This document shows, one piece after another, positions 6,375 to 13,515 of a DNA stretch of 17,786 nucleotides (its first letter is position 1; each line of letters opens with the position of its first letter). The notes under the pieces were generated by a model. That model was not told where the DNA came from, did no database searches, and worked only from the letters and a program-made list of their open reading frames with translations. The stretch is from NCBI GenBank assembly GCA_964485235.1, contig CAZAIO010000058.1, positions 1-17,786 of the forward strand, read 5' to 3'. A program made the position numbers and the translations under genes. Origin of the DNA: CAZAIO01 sp964485235 (lineage in GTDB: Bacteria > Chloroflexota > Dehalococcoidia > GIF9 > UBA5629).

Positions 6375-7664
6375 TTATAAGCCGAGCCGGGCAAATATTG
6401 AGTCTATATGTTGCAGAAACTGGTTATAATCGAATATAGCTTCGAGCTCGGAGCCGGATATACTTGCCATTATCTCTGCGTCTGATTTGAGCAGGTTAAG
6501 GAAATCAACCTTTTCAGTCCACGATTTCATGGCATTACGTTGTACCATGCTGTAAGCTTTTTGTCTGCTCAGGCCTTTATCGATCAGCGCGATAAGGACT
6601 CTTTGAGAAAAAATCAGCCCTTTCGTTAGCTCGACATTTTTTCGCATGTTTTCCGGATATACCTGAAGTCCGTCCATAATTGTAGTGAATATCGAAAGGA
6701 TGTAATCGAGCACAAGACAGGCATCGGGTAGTGTAATACGCTCGGTGGATGAATGGCTTATGTCTCTCTCATGCCAAAGAGCGATGTTCTCCATCGATGT
6801 AACTGCATATCCGCGGATAAGTCTTGCAAGGCCGCAAATACGCTCGCAAAGTTCAGGGTTGCGTTTATGAGGCATTGCGGAAGACCCCGTTTGTCCTTTG
6901 GCGAAAGGTTCTTCCGCCTCAAGGACTTCAGTCTTCTGGAGGCCCCTGATCTCAGTGGCGAATTTTTCCAGTGATCCGGCAATTATAGCGAGCGTGGTAA
7001 CGAACTGGGCATGACGGTCCCTCTGGATAATCTGGTTGGATACGGGGGCCGGAGCCAGTCCCAGAATTTTACACGAAATCTTTTCCACTTCAGGCGGTAC
7101 GGTTGCATATGTTCCGACAGCCCCTGATATCTTGCCAACACTGATAACCTCTGTTGCTTCTGCCAGCCGGTGCGCATTGCGTTTCATTTCCTGTGCCCAG
7201 AGCGCCATTTTGAGTCCGAATGTGATAGGTTCGGCATGGACTCCGTGTGTCCTTCCTATCATCATGGTTTTTTTATGCTCTATAGCTCTTTTTTCAATCG
7301 ATGCGATAAGTCCGGCAATGTCCTCTGCCAGCACTACGGCGGCTTCTTTTAACTGCAGGCTCAACGCTGTATCCATGATATCCGATGAAGTGAGTCCGAG
7401 ATGAATGAAGCGAGACTCTTCACCGAGGCTTTCGCTTACGGTATTGAGAAAGGCAGTCATGTCATGATGCGTTACTTTTAATATCTCTTCCATACGGTCG
7501 AGATCGTAACTGGCTTTTTTGATTTTTTTCACATCCTCTGCGGGAATCTTGCCGAGTTCCGACCATGCTTCACAGGCGGCGATTTCCACCTGTAGCCATT
7601 TGTCGAACTTATTATTATCCGACCAGATCCTTTTCATTCGAGGCCTGGAGTAACGTTCAATCAT
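6375..7664 (-). CDS. purB: Adenylosuccinate lyase
   Basis: PurB cleaves SAICAR to AICAR plus fumarate in the IMP pathway, and adenylosuccinate to AMP plus fumarate in the AMP branch. The 429-residue protein is the usual bacterial size. It shows THHD (65-68), TSSDIMDTA (92-100), GRTHG with catalytic His140, and the superfamily signature SSAMPHKRNPE (261-271), whose mobile loop carries the catalytic serine. The ATG at 7664 is preceded by CGGAGC at good distance on the - strand. The gene lies 18 nt after purE in the same direction and 52 nt before purC, so the operon encodes both the enzyme that makes SAICAR and the one that consumes it. Nothing appears truncated. Confidence 0.98.
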   Translation of the reverse strand: MIERYSRPRMKRIWSDNNKFDKWLQVEIAACEAWSELGKIPAEDVKKIKKASYDLDRMEEILKVTHHDMTAFLNTVSESLGEESRFIHLGLTSSDIMDTALSLQLKEAAVVLAEDIAGLIASIEKRAIEHKKTMMIGRTHGVHAEPITFGLKMALWAQEMKRNAHRLAEATEVISVGKISGAVGTYATVPPEVEKISCKILGLAPAPVSNQIIQRDRHAQFVTTLAIIAGSLEKFATEIRGLQKTEVLEAEEPFAKGQTGSSAMPHKRNPELCERICGLARLIRGYAVTSMENIALWHERDISHSSTERITLPDACLVLDYILSIFTTIMDGLQVYPENMRKNVELTKGLIFSQRVLIALIDKGLSRQKAYSMVQRNAMKSWTEKVDFLNLLKSDAEIMASISGSELEAIFDYNQFLQHIDSIFARLGL

Positions 7665-7682
7665 TTTGTGCTCCGGTTGGTC

Positions 7683-8135
7683 CTATTTCCTATCATTCTT
7701 ATATTTTTCAAATGAATCGGATATATCCGTGTATTTCAGCCCGAGTATTTGTGCTGCAAACAATGCGGCATTCTTTGCTCCGGAAGCGCCGATGCTCATA
7801 CATGCCACAGGGACTCCTGAAGGCATCTGCACGATGGAATAAAGGGAGTCGATCCCTTTCATCTCACTTGTCGGTAAGGGGATACCGATGACAGGTAATG
7901 TGGTCCAGGCTGCAACAGCGCCCGGAAGATGAGCGGCAGCGCCCGCTGCTGCGATAATTACCTCGATTCCTGTCTCTCTGGCTTTTAAACCATATTCTCT
8001 TACTCTGTCCGGATTTCTGTGAGCGGACAAGATTGAATAATCATATTCAATGCCTAATTGAGTTAATATGTCCAGCGCAGGTTGAATGAGAGGTTCGTCT
8101 GTTTTGCTTCCTATTAGTACGCCCACTTTAGCCAT
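7683..8135 (-). CDS. purE: PurE family carboxyaminoimidazole ribonucleotide mutase / AIR carboxylase
   Basis: PurE forms CAIR, the substrate of PurC. In class I it rearranges N5-CAIR made by PurK; in class II it carboxylates AIR directly with CO2. The 150 residues show GVLIGSKTDEP near the N-terminus, SAHR (37-40, with the conserved His39), AAGAAAHLPGAVAAWT (63-78), and PVIGIPLPTS with a C-terminal SIGASGAKNAALFAAQIL. The nucleotide loop reads GSKTD rather than the commoner GSDSD. No purK lies in this window, so whether it needs PurK cannot be settled here. The ATG follows the purD TGA directly with no intervening base. The SD (GAGGTG) lies inside the end of purD, so translation is probably coupled. 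Confidence 0.95.
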   Translation of the reverse strand: MAKVGVLIGSKTDEPLIQPALDILTQLGIEYDYSILSAHRNPDRVREYGLKARETGIEVIIAAAGAAAHLPGAVAAWTTLPVIGIPLPTSEMKGIDSLYSIVQMPSGVPVACMSIGASGAKNAALFAAQILGLKYTDISDSFEKYKNDRK

Positions 8136-9401
8136 TCAATTCACCTCACGGGCTGCGATATCTTTACGAAAATGACAGCCATCGAAATGTATGAGAGGGA
8201 TGTTATTATATACTTTTTTACGTGCTTCTGCTATGGTTTTACCTGTCGCGGTAACCGTGAGCACACGCCCGCCGTCGGTTAGTATGCCTGATGTTCCTCC
8301 CTGTTTTGTTCCCGCATGGAAGACGACAATGTCTTTTTCCAGCCTGTCAAGACCTTCTACAGGCAAACCTTTCCTGTATGAACCGGGATAACCACCGGAT
8401 GCCATGACAACGCCGACGCATGATCCGTCAGCCCATTCAATAGTCATTTCATGAAGCCGGTTGTTGGCAATTGCGAGGAAAATATCCACAAGGTCGGTTT
8501 TCAGACGCGGCAAGATTGCCTGTGTTTCAGGATCACCGAATCTCACATTAAACTCAAGCACGCGGGGCCCTTCTTTAGTAAGCATAAGCCCTGTATAGAG
8601 AACGCCTTTATAGGGATGTCCCTCCTTTGCCATAGCTTCAATCGTGGGTTTTATTATTGTCCCTGTCACTTCTTCTGTCAGTTTCTTGTCAAAGAAACCT
8701 GGAGGACTATAGCTGCCCATTCCGCCTGTATTTGGTCCTCCATCATCGTCGAATATCCGTTTATAATCACAGGCGGGCACCATAGGGATTACTGTATTGC
8801 CATCGGTAAATGCCAGAAGGCTGACCTCTTTACCTTCAAGATATTCATCGATTGTAACTGTGTCGCCCGAAGCGCCGAACACCCTGTCTATCATAATCTC
8901 TTTGAGTGCGTCGATCGCTTTAGCTACAGAGTCGGCGATAATAACGCCTTTGCCTGCTGCAAGTCCGTCTGCCTTGACCACTATCGGCGGTTTTTGTGTT
9001 TCAACATATGCCTTTGCAGCTTCAAAATCAGTAAAGACTTCTCCTCCCGATGTTGGAATGCCGTATTTCTGCATCAATCGCCTGGCGAATACCTTGCTTG
9101 ACTCGAGTTGTGCTGCAGCCCGGCTTGGACCCATAACAGGCAACTGCAATTGCTCGAAATGGTCTACAATGCCTTCGGAAAGGGGTATCTCCGGTCCTAC
9201 TACGGTTAAATCTATACCGGTCTGAAGTGCTGTTTTTCCCAGCGTTTCTATATCAGAGGGACTGATTGATAAGTTGGAAGCGATTGCAGCAGTGCCCGCA
9301 TTGCCGGGAGCGACGTAAATTTGTTGTACGCGCGGGCTTTGAGCGATTTTCCATGCTAACGCATGTTCCCTGGCTCCATTGCCGATTACCAATATCTTCA
9401 A
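8136..9401 (-). CDS. purD: Phosphoribosylamine--glycine ligase (GAR synthetase)
   Basis: PurD joins glycine to phosphoribosylamine with ATP, the second step of IMP synthesis. It is a 421-residue ATP-grasp enzyme of normal length: GNGAREHAL at 7-15, KADGLAAGKGV (143-153), GPNTGGMGSYSPP (222-234) and EFNVRFGDPETQ (283-294) are all present. The start is a TTG at 9401, supported by AGGAG seven bases upstream on the - strand and by the family alignment, since MKILVIGNG is the normal N-terminus. The SD sits in the loop of a small potential hairpin (ATCAG/CTGAT, 9401-9416). It lies 17 nt downstream of the tiny basic ORF and directly abuts purE, so it is the first recognised gene of the purine operon. 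Confidence 0.97.
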   Translation of the reverse strand: MKILVIGNGAREHALAWKIAQSPRVQQIYVAPGNAGTAAIASNLSISPSDIETLGKTALQTGIDLTVVGPEIPLSEGIVDHFEQLQLPVMGPSRAAAQLESSKVFARRLMQKYGIPTSGGEVFTDFEAAKAYVETQKPPIVVKADGLAAGKGVIIADSVAKAIDALKEIMIDRVFGASGDTVTIDEYLEGKEVSLLAFTDGNTVIPMVPACDYKRIFDDDGGPNTGGMGSYSPPGFFDKKLTEEVTGTIIKPTIEAMAKEGHPYKGVLYTGLMLTKEGPRVLEFNVRFGDPETQAILPRLKTDLVDIFLAIANNRLHEMTIEWADGSCVGVVMASGGYPGSYRKGLPVEGLDRLEKDIVVFHAGTKQGGTSGILTDGGRVLTVTATGKTIAEARKKVYNNIPLIHFDGCHFRKDIAAREVN

Positions 9402-9416
9402 TCAGATACTCCTGAT
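9401..9416 (-). promoter_or_regulatory. Small hairpin enclosing the purD Shine-Dalgarno
   Basis: On the - strand ATCAG (9416-9412) can pair with CTGAT (9405-9401), leaving a 6-nt loop that carries most of the SD AGGAG. The last stem base is the first base of the TTG start. Five base pairs is weak, so any role in limiting PurD translation is only inference. Confidence 0.25.
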
Positions 9417-9418
9417 AG

Positions 9419-9490
9419 TTATGATTTTTTCTTGCTTTTGGTTTTACCCCTGTTTTTTCGAACGCCTTTTAATTTCGGTTTATGCGACAT
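9419..9490 (-). CDS. Candidate 23-residue highly basic protein upstream of purD
   Basis: A very short open frame (ATG at 9490, TAA at 9419) reads MSHKPKLKGVRKNRGK then TKSKKKS. Nine lysines and two arginines in 23 residues make it strongly cationic. The case for translation is a good SD, AAAGGAGA, on the - strand about 12 bases before the ATG. Its tight 17-nt spacing to purD in the same direction also fits. I do not recognise the family. Small ribosomal proteins such as bTHX, bL37 and bS22 have a similar size and composition, so a ribosome- or RNA-associated peptide is possible, but no sequence match to these is claimed. It could also be a leader peptide for the purine operon, or a chance frame in an A-rich stretch. 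It is too short for routine gene callers. Confidence 0.5.
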   Translation of the reverse strand: MSHKPKLKGVRKNRGKTKSKKKS

Positions 9491-9635
9491 GGTGATTATA
9501 TGTCTCCTTTACAATAATATATATACCTTTTCATATTTCCATTCATATCATAGCCCGTTTCCGGACTTACACATTAATAATCGATATACGTACCGGTCCG
9601 GGAAAAACGGAGTAACACGATAATGTTATTTCATT

Positions 9636-9648
9636 GTTGTTAAACAAC
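9636..9648. promoter_or_regulatory. 13-bp palindrome GTTGTTAAACAAC in the purine operon/holA intergenic region
   Basis: All six base pairs flanking the central A are complementary. The form, two half-sites between divergent genes, is typical of a dimeric repressor site. It lies 146 nt upstream of the 23-aa ORF and 230 nt upstream of holA. The regulator is unknown and the function is inference. Confidence 0.3.
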
Positions 9649-9733
9649 CCCTGTTCAGATATCCCGTTGAATTTCCTGAAAATAATACGGTCCGTGAGAT
9701 TAAATATCGTCGGACACAGACAGGAATTGCTTA

Positions 9734-9762
9734 TTGAGTATATCTACTGACAGAGGTAAAAT
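9734..9762 (+). promoter_or_regulatory. Predicted promoter of holA
   Basis: TTGAGT (9734-9739), a 17-nt spacer and TAAAAT (9757-9762, 5 of 6 consensus) precede holA. Transcription would start near 9769, leaving a leader of about 97 nt to the ATG at 9866. Confidence 0.45.
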
Positions 9763-9850
9763 CAAGTGACATTCCATACACAAAACTATATGTGTCTTGC
9801 CGGAGAACAGGCTGGACGCAAGTGCCGTATCACGTATTATGCTAAAATGT

Positions 9851-9857
9851 GGAGAGG
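9851..9857 (+). promoter_or_regulatory. RBS that sets the holA start at 9866
   Basis: GGAGAGG lies eight bases before the ATG at 9866. The frame is open further upstream to a TTG at 9797, but that codon has no SD and the extra residues do not look like the family N-terminus. Confidence 0.75.
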
Positions 9858-9865
9858 CTGTTTCG

Positions 9866-10894
9866 ATGTTTTACATAATGTATGGTAAGGACACATATTC
9901 ATTGCAGCAGGAACTCCGGAGAATAAAGGAACAGTATTGTAATGCCGAACTCATGGAGGCTAATACGAGCACGCTCGACGGTAAACAGATTACAATTGAA
10001 CAGCTTCGCGATATATGTATGGCAGCTCCTTTTCTTCATACACACCGGCTGGTGATTGTTGAGGGTCTGCTGGAGCGTTTTGAGAAAGACAACTTGTCCG
10101 GGAAAAAATCGACAAAAGCAAAGTCTGGATCGGGCGCCGGATTAAACGAATGGCAATCTAAGCGTGATTTTTTTGCCAGTGATATGCCTGAAAGTACGGT
10201 CCTGGTGTTCGTAGATGGTGAAGTAAATAAAAAAGGGAATAATCCTCTGCTGGCCCTATTCGGTCCTTATGCGAAAGTAATGACTTATCAGCTATTGAAA
10301 GGTGAGAAATTACGTAGCTGGATACAAAATGAAGTGAGCCTGAGAGGGGCAGCTATTTCAAATACTGCGGCTAATTTACTTATTGAACTGGCGGGAACGG
10401 ATTTATGGCGATTGAATAACGAAATAGACAAACTAATAGCGTTTTGCACTGGAAACAGGATTGAAGAAGATGACGTAAAAAAGCTTACAAGCTATACGGG
10501 AGATGTGAATATATTCCTTCTGGTAGACGCTGTTTTAGAGAGAAGGAGCAGAGAGGCGTATGAGTTACTCAGAAGGTTGTTTCAGAGCGGTGCTGCGCCC
10601 TCATATATTATTACCATGATAAGCAGGCAGCTCCGGCTTATTGTCATGGTTAAAGAACTGGCTCCCCGTATGAATAGAACACAAATAAAAAGCAAAATAG
10701 GGATATTCTCGGATACCGTACTCGACAGGACGATTGTACAGGCAAGGACTTATACTACGGAACATATCAAGACAGCGTACCGGAAGATACTGGAAGCCGA
10801 TATTGCTATAAAGAGCGGTAAATACATCGATGAGGACCTTGCTATAGAACTACTTGTCTCGCAATTATGTGAACATCAATCTGTACGCACATAA
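9866..10894 (+). CDS. holA: DNA polymerase III, delta subunit
   Basis: The delta subunit is the wrench of the clamp loader and opens the beta sliding clamp at primer ends during replication. The protein starts FYIMYGKDTYSLQQELRRIK, the usual delta N-terminus, and is 342 residues from the ATG at 9866. It has the delta layout: a degenerate AAA+ domain lacking a Walker A, the central block ending SWIQNEVSLRGAAIS, then NNEIDKLIAF. The helical C-terminal collar domain has the typical DVNIFLLVDAVLERRSREAYELL and IITMISRQLRLI. A Lys/Ser-rich loop near residue 80 varies widely in this family. The start at 9797 (365 aa) is rejected on SD and alignment grounds. The gene stands alone between the divergent purine operon and glgA, which begins 110 nt downstream. 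Confidence 0.9.
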   Translation: MFYIMYGKDTYSLQQELRRIKEQYCNAELMEANTSTLDGKQITIEQLRDICMAAPFLHTHRLVIVEGLLERFEKDNLSGKKSTKAKSGSGAGLNEWQSKRDFFASDMPESTVLVFVDGEVNKKGNNPLLALFGPYAKVMTYQLLKGEKLRSWIQNEVSLRGAAISNTAANLLIELAGTDLWRLNNEIDKLIAFCTGNRIEEDDVKKLTSYTGDVNIFLLVDAVLERRSREAYELLRRLFQSGAAPSYIITMISRQLRLIVMVKELAPRMNRTQIKSKIGIFSDTVLDRTIVQARTYTTEHIKTAYRKILEADIAIKSGKYIDEDLAIELLVSQLCEHQSVRT

Positions 10895-11004
10895 TGGGGA
10901 ATCGAGAATAATGCTTACAAAACAAAATCGGCAGAACGGTATGTGTCAACTGATATGAGGGACAGGACACGTGATATTGGCCGGCTGCGAATTATTCTAT
11001 TATT

Positions 11005-12447
11005 GTGAAAATACTTTTTGTTGCTTCTGAATCATCTCCGCTGATAAAGGTGGGTGGACTGGCAGATGTTGTCGGTTCATTACCGAAAGCACTTTGTGGT
11101 CTTGGCCATGATGTACGGGTAATGATACCCGACTACAATATCATTAACTCACATGAATATGTACACGTAAATATCCGGAAAGATATAATGGTCTCTCCAT
11201 TGGAATCAGGACAAACAATTTCAATTAAAGAGGTAACGGTCGGTAATTCTACCAGGTATTATCTGATTGATAATTCCAGATATTTCCATTCTGACGAGGT
11301 GTATGGGGAAAATGAAATAGAACGGTTCTTTTTCTTTTGCAAAGCTGTAGTTGCTGCACTTAAACTTCTGGATTGGAAGCCTGATATCGTTCATTGTCAT
11401 GACTGGCATACAGGACTTGTCCCCTTACTATTGAAAAAAGAAAATTTCCCTGGCGCATCGGTGTTCACCATACATAATCTGGTATATCAGGGATGGTTAA
11501 ACCAGCATCAGCTCACTGATAATGAAATGATGCAATACTGGCAATTTCACGAAGAAAATAGCCCGAAACCGCTCCACAATCTTATGAGCCTGGGTATTTT
11601 GTGGGCTGATATGATCACCACGGTCAGCGAGAGGTATGCTCAGGAAATACTCACTGAAGAATACGGCGCGGGGATGAACCATATTCTAAGTCACCGGAAG
11701 AAACAGCTTAAGGGCATAATCAATGGAATAGACTATAAAGAATATAATCCGGATAATGATCCGTTTATACCTTCGAATTTTAATTCAGCAGTACCTGATA
11801 AGAAGAAAGAAAATAAAACTGCTCTTCAACAAAAGGCTAATGTCCCGGTTGACGAAAAAACACCGGTTATCGGTATGGTTACACGACTTGATGAACAGAA
11901 AGGATTCAATATCATGATGGAGATATTGGAAAAACTGTTCGGAAATATTGACTGCCAGCTCATCATACTCGGAAAAGGCCTTGATAATTACCACCACATA
12001 TTGAATGAAATTTCATCTCGGCACCCTGACAAATTTAAACTGATATATGGATTTGATGGAGCTCTGGCACATCTTATCTATGCCGGGAGTGACATGTTTC
12101 TTATGCCGTCACGTTTCGAGCCCTGCGGACTGGGGCAGCTCATTGCAATGCGTTACGGGTCGGTACCTGTAGTTAGACATACCGGTGGGCTGGCTGATAC
12201 GGTAAAAGAACTTTCGTCTGATTTCGCTGACGGTAGCGGTTTTGTATTTGAAAGTTATGATGGAACCTCATTATATAATGTGCTTGAACGGGCAGTTGAG
12301 ACCTGGAAAACAGGGCAGAAGAACTGGCATAAAATAATTAAAAGGATTATGGAACTCGATTTCTCCTGGAATAGTTCGGCTGTAAAATATGAGACCGTCT
12401 ACCGTGATATTTTGAATACGAAAGGGTTTACTAAAGATGAAGGATAA
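11005..12447 (+). CDS. glgA: Glycogen/starch synthase (GT5 family)
   Basis: Glycogen synthase adds glucosyl units from a nucleotide-glucose, normally ADP-glucose, to the non-reducing end of alpha-1,4-glucan. The 480 residues match the usual GlgA length. Residues 15-22 hold the substrate-binding KVGGLADV. IVHCHDWHTGLVPLLL and FTIHNLVYQGW follow in the N-terminal GT5 domain. The C-terminal GT-B domain has GIDYKEYNP, GMVTRLDEQKG, MPSRFEPCGLGQ (Glu372) and HTGGLADTV. The start is GTG; no SD sequence is visible in the AT-rich bases before it, but the N-terminus aligns exactly with the family. The gene overlaps the downstream ROK kinase by 11 nt, implying cotranscription and probably coupled translation. 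No glgC or glgB is present in the window. Confidence 0.96.
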   Translation: MKILFVASESSPLIKVGGLADVVGSLPKALCGLGHDVRVMIPDYNIINSHEYVHVNIRKDIMVSPLESGQTISIKEVTVGNSTRYYLIDNSRYFHSDEVYGENEIERFFFFCKAVVAALKLLDWKPDIVHCHDWHTGLVPLLLKKENFPGASVFTIHNLVYQGWLNQHQLTDNEMMQYWQFHEENSPKPLHNLMSLGILWADMITTVSERYAQEILTEEYGAGMNHILSHRKKQLKGIINGIDYKEYNPDNDPFIPSNFNSAVPDKKKENKTALQQKANVPVDEKTPVIGMVTRLDEQKGFNIMMEILEKLFGNIDCQLIILGKGLDNYHHILNEISSRHPDKFKLIYGFDGALAHLIYAGSDMFLMPSRFEPCGLGQLIAMRYGSVPVVRHTGGLADTVKELSSDFADGSGFVFESYDGTSLYNVLERAVETWKTGQKNWHKIIKRIMELDFSWNSSAVKYETVYRDILNTKGFTKDEG

Positions 12448-13405
12448 ACCGGTTGTAGCTGTCGACCTCGGAGGAACAAAAATAAGAAGTGCGCTTATTT
12501 CTCCTGACGGGAAGTTGCTTGTTGTCGATAATCGCTTAACGCTGGCAGATGAAGGGCCCGGCAGAGTAATCGACAGGCTGTTCGAATCGATTGCTGCGGT
12601 TTTAAAGAAAGGGAAAATATCGCCGAGCAGCCTGGCGGGCATCGGCATTGCAGTGGCGGGAGTACTGGACAGCAGAGACGGTGTACTTACCTCGTCTCCT
12701 AACCTGCCCCGATGGAAGAACGTGCCGCTGAAAAAGATATTTTTTGAGAGACTGGCGCTGGATACTTTCCTGGTCAATGATGCCAATGCTGCGGCGTTAG
12801 GCGAACACCGTTTTGGTGCGGCCCGTGGAACGAGCAATATGGTCTACCTTACGGTAAGCACAGGAATAGGCGGCGGTATTATTATCGACAACAATCTCTA
12901 TGAAGGTTCGACAGGTTCTGCAGGTGAGATTGGACATATGACCATTGATGTAAATGGTCCCAGATGCAAGTGCGGGAATTACGGTTGTCTGGAAGTACTT
13001 GCCTCAGGGACAGCAATAGCGAGAGAAGCGATCGCAGGGCTCAATAACGGTGCGGAAAGCGTTATCAAGGAAATGGTCAAGGGAAATGTAACGGATATAA
13101 CCGCTGCTGATGTAGCGCGTGCGGCGAAGCAGGGAGACGGATTCGCATGTAAAATTATTGCGGATGCCTCCTTTTATCTTGGTACAGGATTGGCAAATAT
13201 CCTGAATATTTTTAATCCGCAGGCAATTGTCATCGGAGGAGGCGTATCGAAAATGGGGGAGTTGTTGATAGGACCGGCCAGAAAGGTTGCCAGACAACGG
13301 GCATTTAAATTACCGGCTCGGACTGCCCGTATTGTTCGTGCCCGGTTGCAGAGTAATTCAGGGATTATAGGTGCGGCTGCGTATGTTTACGACAAGTGCA
13401 GGTAA
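12437..13405 (+). CDS. ROK family sugar kinase, probable glucokinase
   Basis: ROK kinases phosphorylate glucose or related sugars with ATP in the cytoplasm. The 322-residue protein has the phosphate-1 motif VAVDLGGTK (7-15), the catalytic Asp115 in VNDANAAALGE, TVSTGIGGGI, and the ROK signature. The signature has His167 (GEIGHMT) and the zinc ligands Cys177, Cys179 and Cys184 (CKCGNYGCLE). The second glycine-rich motif VIGGGVS lies near the C-terminus. There is no N-terminal HTH, so it is an enzyme and not a ROK repressor. Its start lies inside the last 11 bases of glgA. That pairing favours glucokinase linked to glycogen turnover, but N-acetylmannosamine or fructose kinase cannot be excluded from sequence alone. 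Confidence 0.9.
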   Translation: MKDKPVVAVDLGGTKIRSALISPDGKLLVVDNRLTLADEGPGRVIDRLFESIAAVLKKGKISPSSLAGIGIAVAGVLDSRDGVLTSSPNLPRWKNVPLKKIFFERLALDTFLVNDANAAALGEHRFGAARGTSNMVYLTVSTGIGGGIIIDNNLYEGSTGSAGEIGHMTIDVNGPRCKCGNYGCLEVLASGTAIAREAIAGLNNGAESVIKEMVKGNVTDITAADVARAAKQGDGFACKIIADASFYLGTGLANILNIFNPQAIVIGGGVSKMGELLIGPARKVARQRAFKLPARTARIVRARLQSNSGIIGAAAYVYDKCR

Positions 13406-13466
13406 AAGACTGGATATATTCTGTATGCTGTACTATTTTTGTTTCATTGAGCTTATAGCAAATACA

Positions 13467-13495
13467 TTGACAGCATAATTGTAGTTTATTAAAAT
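13467..13495 (+). promoter_or_regulatory. Predicted promoter of the alaS operon
   Basis: TTGACA (13467-13472, perfect -35), a 17-nt spacer, and TAAAAT (13490-13495, 5 of 6 -10). It is the best promoter match in the window. Transcription would start near 13502, leaving a very short leader of about 14 nt to the GTG at 13516. A T-box leader is therefore ruled out for this promoter. Confidence 0.7.
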
Positions 13496-13499
13496 CCAG

Positions 13500-13506
13500 A
13501 AAGGTG
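13500..13506 (+). promoter_or_regulatory. RBS that sets the alaS start at 13516
   Basis: AAAGGTG lies nine bases before the GTG at 13516. The alternative GTG at 13504 is part of this same SD sequence and so cannot use it. Confidence 0.7.
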
Positions 13507-13515
13507 ACAAATAGA

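Larger units (their letters stand above)
9491..9865. other. 375-nt region without a supported gene, between the purine operon and holA
   Basis: It separates two divergent transcription units. It contains the SD of the 23-aa ORF (near 9504-9511), a possible - strand -10 TATGAT (9552-9547) without a convincing -35, short palindromes around 9580-9600 (TACGTA, ACCGGT), the inverted repeat TAACA-N6-TGTTA (9613-9628), the 13-bp palindrome at 9636-9648, and a + strand promoter at 9734-9762. No tRNA, riboswitch or CRISPR was recognised. Confidence 0.6.

Noticed and set aside
8451..9101. 216-residue + strand frame opposite purD
   Set aside because: It is the antisense shadow of a well-supported purD gene, with no RBS or recognisable domain.
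9491..9800. Purine or other riboswitch upstream of the purD operon
   Set aside because: Neither strand shows the conserved purine aptamer or another riboswitch core I could recognise.
9797..9865. Longer holA start at TTG 9797
   Set aside because: No SD and the extra 23 residues do not resemble the family N-terminus; ATG 9866 has GGAGAGG.
9766..9888. 40-codon GTG-started leader ORF with AGAGG upstream, overlapping the holA start
   Set aside because: It starts about at the predicted transcript start, has Cys/Trp-rich unlikely composition, and overlaps holA in another frame.
13406..13515. T-box riboswitch ahead of alaS
   Set aside because: The gap is only 110 nt, the predicted promoter sits at its end, and no T-box core or specifier hairpin is seen.
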